The position numbers were made by a program, and so were the translations under genes. A model generated the notes under the pieces. It did not search any database and was not told where the DNA came from. It was given only the letters and a program-made list of their open reading frames with translations. DNA of 39,336 bases from Bacillota bacterium. GTDB lineage: Bacteria > Bacillota > Clostridia > Oscillospirales > Oscillospiraceae. Shown here piece by piece: positions 16,134 to 24,017 of this stretch. The stretch's first letter is position 1, and each line of letters opens with the position of its first letter. Location of the stretch: contig JAJQHS010000112.1 of assembly GCA_021199635.1 (NCBI GenBank), positions 1-39,336 on the forward strand, given 5' to 3'.

Positions 16134-17555
16134 ATGGAAAGAAGAATGCGTCTACATCTGTATGTCAGCCGGAAAAATCCGCTGGCATGGCTGATGGCAC
16201 TCTGCCTTGTCGGCTCGGCAGTGGCCCGCATTGTGATCGCCTGTTTGAAAGGGTCAGGTGAATCGCTTCAAGTGTGGAGCCAAATTGTTCTGCCAGTAGC
16301 AGCCACACTGCTGTTTGTGCTCATCGTACTCCTGGACGGGAAAGAGCGGTTTTATAAAACGGCCATTCCTGTCGCCCTGATGGCGGTTTTCTACGCCATC
16401 CGTCCCCATGAGATCATGACCAGCACCATCGTCCGTGGGATGTACTACACCTGCCTGGTGTTCTACTGCCTGGTGTATCTGGTGATCTCCTCCGGGCGGC
16501 TGCGCTACCCCTGGCTGCTGCTGTTTCTGTTCGGCGCGCCCCTGGCCGCTGTGGGCTATGCCCACTGGACCCTGATCGGGCGTGGCTTTGTGGAGATTCT
16601 GTACTATGTGCTGCCGGAGTATTTGCTGTTCCTGGGCGGGATCCTGCTGGTCTTCGCCATCCGGGTGCATACGGACGGCACATATCACCCCACCTGGGGC
16701 GACCGTTCGGACGGGCGGCGCATCCGCAGCCTGTCCGCTATGAATCAGGTTTCGCCCTACATCATGGTGACCCGGAATTCCTCCGACAATAGCTTTGAGG
16801 ATTCCTTCGAAATCAGCCATGTGGATCGTTATATCCGCAAAAAGCGGAAGGAGGGCCTGACAAACTTCGGCATCACCCATGTCCTGCTGGCCTGCTATCT
16901 GCGCACCCTGTGCAAATACCCCGGGCTGAACCGATTCCTGGCTGGCCAGAAGGTGTACACCCATGGGGACGACGTGCAGTACTGCATGACGATCAAGAAG
17001 GAAATGTCCGCCGAATCCCCTGACACCGTCATCAAGGTTCACCTGAAGCCCACCGATACCGCGGACGATGTGTACCGAAAGCTCCAGGCCGCTGTGGACG
17101 AAGTGAAGAATTCCTCGCTGGATTCCGATTTCGACAATACCGCCGCCGCGTTTACCCTGATTCCCGGTGTGTTCCTGAAATTTGTGGTGTGGCTGCTGCG
17201 GACGCTGGATTATTTCGGACTGCTGCCCAAATTCCTGCTGGAAGTCAGCCCGTTCCATGGCAGCCTGTTCTTCACCTCCATGGGCTCGCTGGGTATTCCG
17301 CCTGTGTACCATCACCTTTATGACTTCGGCAATCTGCCGGTCTTTGCCGCCTTCGGCTGCAAGCGCAAGGCCATCGAGGTGCAGGAAGATGGCACGGTCG
17401 TCCAGCGCAAGTATGTGGATGTGAAATTCACCCTGGACGAACGGATCGTGGATGGCTACTATTACGCCGCGTTCTTCAAGCATTATAAGCGGCTGCTTGC
17501 CCATCCCGAGGTCCTGGATAATCCCCCGGATGTCGTGCTCCAGGACATTGACTGA
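16134..17555 (+). CDS. Membrane protein with a C-terminal E2 acyltransferase-like domain lacking the catalytic His
   Basis: A 473-residue protein. Residues about 15-180 contain roughly six hydrophobic segments. Residues about 190-473 resemble the catalytic domain of 2-oxoacid dehydrogenase E2/chloramphenicol acetyltransferases: SLSAMNQVSPYIMVTR, a mid-domain FTSMGSLGIPPVYHH, and near the end LDERIVDGYYYAAFF. The family active site reads DHRxxDG; here His is Glu436, while Asp440 and Gly441 remain. No lipoyl or E1-binding domain is present. It may be an acyltransferase with changed chemistry or a membrane binding protein. With transcription starting near 16131, the second ATG at 16146 is a plausible alternative start. 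birA follows after 5 bases. Confidence 0.8.
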   Translation: MERRMRLHLYVSRKNPLAWLMALCLVGSAVARIVIACLKGSGESLQVWSQIVLPVAATLLFVLIVLLDGKERFYKTAIPVALMAVFYAIRPHEIMTSTIVRGMYYTCLVFYCLVYLVISSGRLRYPWLLLFLFGAPLAAVGYAHWTLIGRGFVEILYYVLPEYLLFLGGILLVFAIRVHTDGTYHPTWGDRSDGRRIRSLSAMNQVSPYIMVTRNSSDNSFEDSFEISHVDRYIRKKRKEGLTNFGITHVLLACYLRTLCKYPGLNRFLAGQKVYTHGDDVQYCMTIKKEMSAESPDTVIKVHLKPTDTADDVYRKLQAAVDEVKNSSLDSDFDNTAAAFTLIPGVFLKFVVWLLRTLDYFGLLPKFLLEVSPFHGSLFFTSMGSLGIPPVYHHLYDFGNLPVFAAFGCKRKAIEVQEDGTVVQRKYVDVKFTLDERIVDGYYYAAFFKHYKRLLAHPEVLDNPPDVVLQDID

Positions 17556-17560
17556 TACTT

Positions 17561-18358
17561 ATGATTGATTCGATTTTAGCTGCTCTGCCAGGGGATTTCC
17601 CCTGGCAGAATCAAATTCACTGGTTCGACACCATCGACTCCACCAACACCCGCGCCAAAGCTATGGCACGCCAGGGCGCGCCCCACGGGACCATCCTCAT
17701 CGCGGACCGGCAGACCGGTGGGCGCGGCAGGCTGGGGCGCAGCTTCCACTCCCCCGCCGGGATGGGCATTTACATGAGCGTGCTGCTGCGGCCCCAGTGT
17801 CCGCCGGAGGCGCTGATGCACCTGACCTGCGCGGCTGCGGTTGCCATGTGCGATGCCGTAGAAGAGGTGACCGGCATACGCCCGGGCATCAAGTGGATCA
17901 ACGACCTGGTGATCGGCCACCGGAAGCTGGCTGGGATCCTGACGGAGCTGACCCTTGGCAGCCACAGCGAGCACGTGGACGCGGCTGTGGTTGGCATCGG
18001 CATCAACTGCTGCCAGGCGGTTTCTGATTTTCCCCCGGAAATCCGGGATATGGCCTGCTCGCTGGAAATGGCGCTGGGCAGTCCGATTGACCGCGCGGCG
18101 CTGGCCGGCGCTATGATCCGTCACCTTTACCGGATGGGCAATGCGCTTCCCCAGAGAGATCAGATCCTGACCCGCTACCGCCGGGACTGCGTGACCCTCG
18201 GGCAGGAAATCTCCATTGCCCAGCCTGGGCTTGTGCGGCATGGTACCGCGCTGGATGTGGACGGAAACGGCGCGCTGCTGGTTCGCCTGCCGGACGGACA
18301 GGAGGAGGCAGTCAATTCCGGGGAGGTCAGCATCCGCGGGATGTACGGATACCTATAA
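17561..18358 (+). CDS. birA: Biotin-[acetyl-CoA-carboxylase] ligase, without DNA-binding domain
   Basis: A 265-residue biotin protein ligase that forms biotinyl-AMP and attaches biotin to carboxylase lysines. WFDTIDSTNTRAK, the adenylate-binding loop GGRGRLGRSFHSP and KWINDLVIGHRKLAGILTE are diagnostic; a C-terminal SH3-like cap is present. The N-terminal helix-turn-helix of regulatory BirA is missing, so it is group I and should not repress biotin genes. It begins 5 bases after the E2-like gene with no strong ribosome site of its own, which suggests translational coupling. Confidence 0.95.
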   Translation: MIDSILAALPGDFPWQNQIHWFDTIDSTNTRAKAMARQGAPHGTILIADRQTGGRGRLGRSFHSPAGMGIYMSVLLRPQCPPEALMHLTCAAAVAMCDAVEEVTGIRPGIKWINDLVIGHRKLAGILTELTLGSHSEHVDAAVVGIGINCCQAVSDFPPEIRDMACSLEMALGSPIDRAALAGAMIRHLYRMGNALPQRDQILTRYRRDCVTLGQEISIAQPGLVRHGTALDVDGNGALLVRLPDGQEEAVNSGEVSIRGMYGYL

Positions 18359-18383
18359 TTTACAGAATATTCTAAATTAATTG

Positions 18384-18412
18384 TTGCAATTTCATCCGTT
18401 TGCGGTTATACT
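18384..18412 (+). promoter_or_regulatory. Promoter of the Cys-rich small membrane protein
   Basis: TTGCAA (18384-18389), 17 bases, TATACT (18407-18412), located in a short AT-rich gap after birA. Confidence 0.7.
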
Positions 18413-18446
18413 GATAATGGATTTTTACAAAAAAGGAGGAATTACC

Positions 18447-18770
18447 ATGAAAGTATTCAATATTATCGCGAAGATCGTGGTTGCCCTTGCCGCTGTAGCC
18501 GGTGCTGTGTATGCTGCAGCCACCTATGGCGACAAGATCGTTGCCTGGGCAAAGAAGACGCTGAAGTGCTGCGGTGGCTGCTGCGGCGGCGACTGCACCT
18601 GCACGACTGAGGATACCGCTCCCGAGGAAGCCGTGCCGGAGGCGCCCTGCGCAGAGGAAGCTCCCACCGAGGAGGAAGTCCCTGCCTCCGAGGAGCCGGA
18701 AGCACCCGCCGAGGATGCCCCTGCTGAGGAAGACGGCGAACCCGCTTCCGAAGCCGACTTTGAAAACTGA
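18447..18770 (+). CDS. Small single-span protein with Cys cluster and acidic tail, unknown function
   Basis: A 107-residue protein not recognized as a named family. Residues about 5-27 are a hydrophobic Ala/Val-rich helix. A short basic stretch (KKTLK) leads to a cluster of six Cys (CCGGCCGGDCTC, about residues 41-52). The rest (about 55 residues) is almost all Glu, Ala and Pro with one more Cys, and ends EADFEN. The ATG at 18447 has an excellent AAAGGAGG. Its own promoter and terminator make it a real single-gene unit. The Cys cluster could bind metal or a cluster, or form disulfides; direction of insertion is not certain. Confidence 0.85.
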   Translation: MKVFNIIAKIVVALAAVAGAVYAAATYGDKIVAWAKKTLKCCGGCCGGDCTCTTEDTAPEEAVPEAPCAEEAPTEEEVPASEEPEAPAEDAPAEEDGEPASEADFEN

Positions 18771-18786
18771 GATTGACCCAAAGATT

Positions 18787-18818
18787 GGGCTGCTGCGTGT
18801 GCAGCAGCCCTGTTTTTA
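18787..18818 (+). terminator. Terminator of the Cys-rich protein gene
   Basis: A perfect 10-base-pair GC-rich stem (18787-18796 with 18801-18810), GTGT loop, then TGTTTTTA. It abuts the pepT stop codon from the other strand. Confidence 0.9.
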
Positions 18819-20021
18819 TGCCTGTGTCAGAATGCCTACCAGCATATCGACGCATTTCTCCATATCCTCAACAGGGATATACTCGAACCGTCCGTGGTAA
18901 TTCTCCCCGCCGGTGCAAAGGTTCGGGCAGGGCAGCCCCTCGTAGCTAAGCCGCGCACCGTCCGTGCCGCCGCGAATAGGGACCTCCCGCGGCTCCATCC
19001 CGGCGCTGCGCATGGCGTGCTTGGCCCGCTGCACGATGTGCATGCATGGCTCAATGCACTTTTTCATGTTGAAATAGCTGTCCTGCACTGTCAGCGTAAC
19101 GGTTCCCTCCCCATATTTCCGGTTCAGGAACGCGGCAGCATGGGCCAGGATTTCCTTCTTCAGCTGGAATCGCGCCAAGTCGTGATCCCGGACGATGTAG
19201 CGCAGCACGGAATGCTCCACTTCTCCCTGCATATCCGTCAGGTGGAGGAACCCCTCATACCCTTCGGTATACTCCGGCTTCTGCTCCGCCGGGAGAAGGC
19301 TCTGGAATTCCATGGCGATGTACTGGGAATTGACCATCTTACCCTTGGCCGAGCCAGGATGGATGTTCAGTCCGCGGAACTCCACCTTTGCCGAAGCGGC
19401 ATTGAAGTTTTCGTATTCGATCTCCCCCAGCGTTCCGCCGTCCGCGGTGTAGGCAAAATCCGCGCCGAACCCCTTTACATCAAAGCGGTCCGCTCCCCTG
19501 CCGATCTCCTCATCCGGGGTGAAGCCGATTTTCAGCGTGGCATGGGGCAGCCGCGCGGTGAGCAGGAACTCCGCAGCAGCCATGATCTCCGCGATCCCGG
19601 CCTTATCATCCGCGCCCAGCAAGGTTGTACCGTCTGTGACGATCAGATGCTTGCCTGTGTGACTGTTCAAGCTGGGGTAATCCGATGGGCGGAGCCAGAT
19701 ATCCCTTTCTGGATTCAGGCAGATGTCCCCGCCGCCGTATTCCACGGTGCGCGCCTGGATCTGGGCGCCGGAAGTGTCCGGCGAGGTATCCATATGGGCG
19801 ATCAGCCCGATGACCGGGAACTTCGGATCACCCGGCACAGTGCCGTATACATAGCCGTTTTCGTCCATATGTGCGTCGGAAATGCCCATTTCCTGCATTT
19901 CCGTCACCAGGAGCGCAGCCAATTTCTTCTGCCCCGCTGTGGAGGGGCAGGTTTCGGAAAATTCGTCCGATTGGGTGTCATAGGACACATAGCGCAGGAA
20001 GCGCTGCGTTACCGTTTGCAT
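18816..20021 (-). CDS. pepT: Peptidase T (tripeptidase)
   Basis: A 401-residue M20 zinc aminopeptidase that frees the N-terminal residue of tripeptides. Motifs: LIAHMDTSPDTSG, LGADDKAGIAEIMAA, GFTPDEEIGRGADRFD, FAYTADGG and IRGGTDGARLSYEGLPCPNL. Length is typical for PepT. AAGGAG precedes the ATG. No promoter is apparent in the short gap behind the ackA terminator, so it may depend on read-through from ackA or an unseen promoter. It points toward the end of the Cys-rich gene. Confidence 0.96.
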   Translation of the reverse strand: MQTVTQRFLRYVSYDTQSDEFSETCPSTAGQKKLAALLVTEMQEMGISDAHMDENGYVYGTVPGDPKFPVIGLIAHMDTSPDTSGAQIQARTVEYGGGDICLNPERDIWLRPSDYPSLNSHTGKHLIVTDGTTLLGADDKAGIAEIMAAAEFLLTARLPHATLKIGFTPDEEIGRGADRFDVKGFGADFAYTADGGTLGEIEYENFNAASAKVEFRGLNIHPGSAKGKMVNSQYIAMEFQSLLPAEQKPEYTEGYEGFLHLTDMQGEVEHSVLRYIVRDHDLARFQLKKEILAHAAAFLNRKYGEGTVTLTVQDSYFNMKKCIEPCMHIVQRAKHAMRSAGMEPREVPIRGGTDGARLSYEGLPCPNLCTGGENYHGRFEYIPVEDMEKCVDMLVGILTQA

Positions 20022-20041
20022 TGCATTTCTCCTTCCATTTC

Positions 20042-20068
20042 AAAAAGCGGGGGCGAATCGCCCCCGCT
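20042..20068 (-). terminator. Terminator downstream of ackA
   Basis: Minus-strand inverted repeat with 11-base arms (20068-20058 and 20056-20046) around one central base, followed by TTTTT. Realistically a very GC-rich 8-9 bp stem with a 5-base loop. It separates ackA from pepT. Confidence 0.88.
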
Positions 20069-20126
20069 CTGTCATGTTCCCGTCTGCGCGCCAGCATGTC
20101 CTGTACAGGCGCGGCGGCAGGGCAAT

Positions 20127-21317
20127 TTATTTTGCGGCGTTGACCAAGTCGGCGGTATCCTGGGCGATCATCAGCTCCTCGTTGGTGGGGATGACCCAGA
20201 CCTGGACGGCGGAATCGTCGGCAGAAATCTTCGCTTCCTTGCCGCGGACATTGTTCTTCTCCGGGTCGATTTTCACGCCCATAAAGCCCAGATATTCGCA
20301 CACAGCGGCACGGGTGGAGGGGCCATTCTCGCCCACGCCGGCGGTGAAGGTCAGCACATCGATGCCATTCAGCGCGGCAGTATAGGCGCCAATATACTTG
20401 GCGACCTCGTAATAGAACTTCTCCAGCGCAAGAACGCACTCGGCATTACCGGCCTTTGCTCCGGCTTCCAGGTCCCGGAAGTCAGAGGACACGCCGGACA
20501 GCGCCAGGACGCCGGATTTCTTATTCAGCATGGTCAGGCAATCGTCCACGCTCATGGAATACTTGTTGCAGATGAACTGCACCACGCACGGGTCGATATC
20601 GCCGGAGCGGGTGCCCATGGGGACGCCGGCCAGCGGCGACAGGCCCATGGAGGTATCCATGCACTTGCCGTCCTTCACAGCGGACAGCGAGGAGCCGTTG
20701 CCCAGGTGGCAGTTGATCATCTTGAAGTTCTTCGTCCCCATCAGCTCGGCGGCGCGGCGGGCGATATACTTGTGGGAGGTACCATGGAATCCATAGCGGC
20801 GGATATCGTCATTTTCATAATACTCCTTGGGGATGGCATAGCGATAGGCCTTGGGAGGCATGGTCATGTGGAAAGCCGTATCAAATACCGCCACCTGGGG
20901 TGTGCCGGGCATGACCGCCTGGCAGGCGCGGATGCCCATCAGGTTCGCCGGGTTATGCAGAGGTCCCAGGGGAATGCAGTCCTCGATGGCCTTGATGCAG
21001 GCGTCGTCGATGATGCACGAATCGCTGAACTTCATGCCGCCGTGGAGCACCCGGTGGCCGACGGCATCGATCTCGTCTACAGACTGGATCACGCCATATT
21101 CCGGATCCACCAGGATCTGCAGAACCGCCTGGATGGCTTCGGAATGGGTGGGCATGGGGATGTCCTTGACGACCTTGCTGTCACCGGCCTTGTGGGTCAG
21201 GCGGCCGTCAATGTAAATACGCTCGCACAGGCCCTTGGCGGAAACCTCACCGGTTTCGGGATTCATCAGCTGGTACTTCAGGGAAGAGCTTCCGGCGTTA
21301 ATAACCAGAACATTCAT
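20127..21317 (-). CDS. ackA: Acetate kinase
   Basis: A 396-residue kinase that makes ATP from acetyl phosphate and ADP, giving acetate, the last step of fermentative acetate formation. Motifs: MNVLVINAGSSSLKYQLM, AVFDTAFHMTMP, YGFHGTSHKYI and FTAGVGENGPSTRA. phosphotransacetylase is not in the window. It has its own promoter and terminator. It is divergent from tmcAL, whose enzyme uses acetate and ATP. Confidence 0.98.
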   Translation of the reverse strand: MNVLVINAGSSSLKYQLMNPETGEVSAKGLCERIYIDGRLTHKAGDSKVVKDIPMPTHSEAIQAVLQILVDPEYGVIQSVDEIDAVGHRVLHGGMKFSDSCIIDDACIKAIEDCIPLGPLHNPANLMGIRACQAVMPGTPQVAVFDTAFHMTMPPKAYRYAIPKEYYENDDIRRYGFHGTSHKYIARRAAELMGTKNFKMINCHLGNGSSLSAVKDGKCMDTSMGLSPLAGVPMGTRSGDIDPCVVQFICNKYSMSVDDCLTMLNKKSGVLALSGVSSDFRDLEAGAKAGNAECVLALEKFYYEVAKYIGAYTAALNGIDVLTFTAGVGENGPSTRAAVCEYLGFMGVKIDPEKNNVRGKEAKISADDSAVQVWVIPTNEELMIAQDTADLVNAAK

Positions 21318-21342
21318 GGGAAATGCCTCCTAAAAAATAATA

Positions 21343-21371
21343 TTTCATTTTTTTGCCATATGTGGTATGAT
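21343..21371 (+). promoter_or_regulatory. Candidate promoter of tmcAL
   Basis: An extended -10 TGg-TATGAT (TATGAT 21366-21371) with a weak -35 TTTCAT at 17 bases. It would give a leader of about 78 bases and lies within the leader of ackA. Confidence 0.45.
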
Positions 21372-21387
21372 ACCCATAGATAAGCTT

Positions 21388-21416
21388 ATTTTACCGCACA
21401 ATCCCAAATTTCTCAA
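21388..21416 (-). promoter_or_regulatory. Promoter of ackA
   Basis: Minus-strand TTGAGA (21416-21411), 17 bases, TAAAAT (21393-21388). Leader of about 65 bases, with AGGAGG ahead of the ATG. Confidence 0.75.
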
Positions 21417-21455
21417 CCCCTGAAAGTGATTTTTTTCCAAAAAGGAGGGATTATT

Positions 21456-22607
21456 TTGAAGGTCATCGGTATCATTGCGGAGTATAACCCTTTCCATCTG
21501 GGGCACTGGAAGCAGCTGCGCCTCGTCCGGCAGGTCGCCGGGGAGGATTGCGGCATTGCTGTGCTGATGAGCGGAAGCTTTGTCCAGCGGGGCGCCCCCG
21601 CGATATTTGACAAATCCCTCCGGGCCCGAGCCGCTGTGGAATGCGGCGCTGACCTGGTGCTGGAGCTGCCGGTCAACTATGCCCTGGCCTCGGCGGAGGG
21701 GTTCTGCTCCGGCGGCGTTCGGGTGCTGTCCGGGTTCTGCGACGGGCTGTGCTTCGGCACCGAATCCGGGGACCTGAACACGCTGAACGCCGTGGCGTCC
21801 GCCCTGCTCAGCGGCGACTTCTCCCCTGCGCTGCACCGGGAGCTTGAAAGCGGGATGTCCTTCCCCGCTGCCAGGCAGGCAGCACTTGCCAGAGTGGGGG
21901 CGGACGCTTCCCTGCTGGAAAAGCCCAACGACATTCTGGCGGTTGAGTACTGCAAAGCGATCCTTGCCCAGCACAGCACCATGCAGCCCATGCCCATTCG
22001 GCGGGAAGGGAGCTACCACGCAGATGTCCCCGACAAATCGAATCCCTCCGCCACAGCTCTGCGCGGAAGGATCGAATCCCAGGAGCCCTGGATGGACTAT
22101 GTGCCCCGCAATGCCCGTGAGGTATTTTCCGGCGCCGCAATCCACACCCTTGCCGCCGGAGAACGGGCTATGCTTGGCCGGCTCAGATGTATGGAGGATG
22201 CGGAATTTGCAGCGCTCCCCTACGGATCGGAGGGGCTATGGCGCAAATTTATGCACCAGTGCCGCGCCGGGCAAACCTTGGAGGAAATTTTGACACAGAC
22301 AAAATCCAGGCGCTACACCCGCAGCCGCCTGGATCGTATGGCAATGTGTGCTTACCTGGGTCTGACCCAATCCGCGATGGATACGCCCGCGCCCTACACA
22401 AGAGTGCTGGCCTTTAACGGCACCGGTCGGGAAATCCTCAAAATGGCCCGCCGCTCCGGCAGGTTCCCCCACGTGGGAGAACCGCAGCTGGAAGCGTTCT
22501 GGGACCTGGAGCAGCGCTGTACCGACCTATACGGCCTGTTCTGCGTGGATGCGCCGGAGCCGGCCGGACTGGAGGCAAAGCGCAGGGTGTGGATGCCCGG
22601 CAAGTAG
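21456..22607 (+). CDS. tmcAL: tRNA(Met) cytidine acetate ligase
   Basis: A 383-residue enzyme that activates acetate with ATP and acetylates cytidine 34 of elongator tRNA-Met (ac4C). The nucleotidyltransferase-type signature is GIIAEYNPFHLGHWKQL, with GSFVQRGAPA and ELPVNYALASAEGF following, as in the family once called YlbM. The start is set at a TTG (21456): AAAGGAGG lies 7 bases before it, and the longer frame from a GTG would include that site. The divergent ackA makes acetate, a neat pairing of substrate producer and user. Confidence 0.95.
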   Translation: MKVIGIIAEYNPFHLGHWKQLRLVRQVAGEDCGIAVLMSGSFVQRGAPAIFDKSLRARAAVECGADLVLELPVNYALASAEGFCSGGVRVLSGFCDGLCFGTESGDLNTLNAVASALLSGDFSPALHRELESGMSFPAARQAALARVGADASLLEKPNDILAVEYCKAILAQHSTMQPMPIRREGSYHADVPDKSNPSATALRGRIESQEPWMDYVPRNAREVFSGAAIHTLAAGERAMLGRLRCMEDAEFAALPYGSEGLWRKFMHQCRAGQTLEEILTQTKSRRYTRSRLDRMAMCAYLGLTQSAMDTPAPYTRVLAFNGTGREILKMARRSGRFPHVGEPQLEAFWDLEQRCTDLYGLFCVDAPEPAGLEAKRRVWMPGK

Positions 22608-22617
22608 CCGGATGCGT

Positions 22618-23712
22618 TCAGCCGGCCTGGGCGATCTTCGCAAGCAGCTCCCGGATGGGCAGGTGCTGGGGGCAAATCTCCTCGCACTGGCCGCAGCCCA
22701 CGCAGTCCGCCGGTGTGCCGCCGGAGATGCTGCTGTCACCAGCCCAGGCGCGGATGGTCCGCTTATTGTTCTCCCGCTTGAAGAAAGCCGGAATCTCGAT
22801 CTGCATGGGGCAGCCCGGCACGCAGTAGCGGCATTCGGTGCAGGCGATCAGATCCTGCCCCCGGTAAATGGCGCAGGCCTTGGCGACCGCCTCCTGCTCC
22901 GCAGGGCTCAGCGGATGGAAATCCGCCATATATCCGATGTTGTCCTCCATCATTTCCATACTGCCCATACCGGACAGCACCATAGCGATTCCCTCAAAGC
23001 CTGCGGCGAATCGGATCGCGTAGCTGGCGTGGGAGCCGCCGTGGAGAGAATCGAGGATATTCGCGGCCTCCTCCGGCAGATTCACCAGCTTCCCGCCCTT
23101 CACCGGCTCCATGACGATCACCGGCTTGCCATGGCTGCGGCAGACCTCATAACACTTACGGCTCTGAATCTTTGGGTCCTCGAAGTCCGCATAGTTGAAC
23201 TGCAGCTGGACGATCTCAATTTCCGGATGCTCCGTCAGGATGCGGTCCAGGAAGGCCGCGGTATCGTGGAAGGAGATGCCCAGGTGGTGGATCTTCCCCT
23301 CCTGCTTCAGTGCCTGCGCCACTTCATAGGCATGGCACTGCTGATAATGGTCATAGTTCCGGCTCCCCTGGGCATGCATCAGGTAAAAATCGAAGTAATC
23401 CACGCCGCAGGCCGCCAGCTGGGTTTCAAACAGCGGACGGATATCCGCCTCGGTTTTGAAGCAGCTCTCAGACAGCTTATTAGTGAGGACATAGGCTTCC
23501 CGCGGGTAGCGGGAGGTCAGGCAGCTGCGCAGCGCAGTCTCGCTCTGACCGTCTATGTAGACATGGGCGGTGTCAAAGTAATTGAAGCCCGCCGCCAGGA
23601 ACGCGTCCACCATCTTGGTAAATTCTTCCAGGTCGACTTCCTTCCCGTTCATTTTCATGCGCATGCAGCCAAAGCCAAAGTTCTTCTTGATTTCCGGAAA
23701 ATAGGAATTCAT
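22618..23712 (-). CDS. Aldo/keto reductase with C-terminal 4Fe-4S ferredoxin domain
   Basis: A 364-residue fusion. Residues 1 to about 270 are an AKR barrel with the catalytic set visible: FNYFDTAHVY (Asp and Tyr), LTNKLS (Lys) and FYLMHAQ (His). The C-terminal part has two cluster motifs, CTECRYCVPGCP and CVGCGQCEEICP. This architecture is common in anaerobes and is thought to couple carbonyl or other reductions to ferredoxin-type electron flow; the substrate is unknown. AGGAG precedes the ATG. It converges with tmcAL with a 10-base gap. Confidence 0.94.
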   Translation of the reverse strand: MNSYFPEIKKNFGFGCMRMKMNGKEVDLEEFTKMVDAFLAAGFNYFDTAHVYIDGQSETALRSCLTSRYPREAYVLTNKLSESCFKTEADIRPLFETQLAACGVDYFDFYLMHAQGSRNYDHYQQCHAYEVAQALKQEGKIHHLGISFHDTAAFLDRILTEHPEIEIVQLQFNYADFEDPKIQSRKCYEVCRSHGKPVIVMEPVKGGKLVNLPEEAANILDSLHGGSHASYAIRFAAGFEGIAMVLSGMGSMEMMEDNIGYMADFHPLSPAEQEAVAKACAIYRGQDLIACTECRYCVPGCPMQIEIPAFFKRENNKRTIRAWAGDSSISGGTPADCVGCGQCEEICPQHLPIRELLAKIAQAG

Positions 23713-23750
23713 GTCATTGCTCCTTCTCCCCTGTGGGGTATATTTATCGT

Positions 23751-23779
23751 ATTATAGCACATTCCGAAAAATTTCGCAA
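23751..23779 (-). promoter_or_regulatory. Promoter of the aldo/keto reductase gene
   Basis: Minus-strand TTGCGA (23779-23774), 17 bases, extended -10 TGc-TATAAT (TATAAT 23756-23751). Confidence 0.8.
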
Positions 23780-23797
23780 CTTCCGCCGGATAAATTC

Positions 23798-23826
23798 TTG
23801 ACACCGAAACGGAATCGTGGTAGAAT
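23798..23826 (+). promoter_or_regulatory. Promoter of the manganese riboswitch-mntP unit
   Basis: A perfect TTGACA (23798-23803), 17 bases, extended -10 TGg-TAGAAT (TAGAAT 23821-23826). Predicted start near 23833, just before the aptamer. Confidence 0.82.
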
Positions 23827-23833
23827 CGTTCCA

Positions 23834-23935
23834 ATTCATGGGGGAGTAGCTAGCGCGGTTCCCCGCGCAGCAAGTCAACATACTGGCCTTGCCGGCCTGG
23901 CTTGCTTTTCAATGCAAGACTCATGTATCCCTTCC
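23834..23935 (+). promoter_or_regulatory. Manganese-sensing riboswitch (yybP-ykoY), upstream of mntP
   Basis: The aptamer shows the class layout: GGGGAGTAGC (23841-23850), a GCGCGG/CCGCGC arm, then a second arm AGCAAGTC...GGCTTGCT with inner TGGCC/GGCC, and the conserved GCAAGAC (23914-23920) in the 3' strand. The base is closed by CATG (23837-23840) with CATG (23922-23925). The second arm carries CAACATACTGG, the region that contacts the first arm in known structures. Mn2+ binding is expected to allow expression of the efflux pump directly downstream. Assignment rests on consensus recalled by eye, not a covariance search. Confidence 0.88.
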
Positions 23936-23962
23936 GGGGGCTATGCGTGGGTTGTTTTTTTG

Positions 23963-24003
23963 ATACTCAGGTGTGGCCCAGCGGTCAATCTGAGTATTTT
24001 TTT
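23963..24003 (+). terminator. Expression-platform terminator of the Mn riboswitch
   Basis: ATACTCAG (23963-23970) pairs with CTGAGTAT (23990-23997), followed by six more T up to 24003. It lies between aptamer and mntP and should act as the regulated terminator; an earlier CCC/GGG-containing hairpin near 23928-23943 may take part in the alternative fold. Confidence 0.75.
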
Positions 24004-24017
24004 GGGGGAATTTAATC

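Noticed and set aside
18894-21383. A very long open frame (over 800 codons) antisense to both pepT and ackA
   Set aside because: It runs across two certain genes and the terminator between them, has no ribosome site and no recognizable domain. Long antisense frames are common in GC-rich coding DNA.
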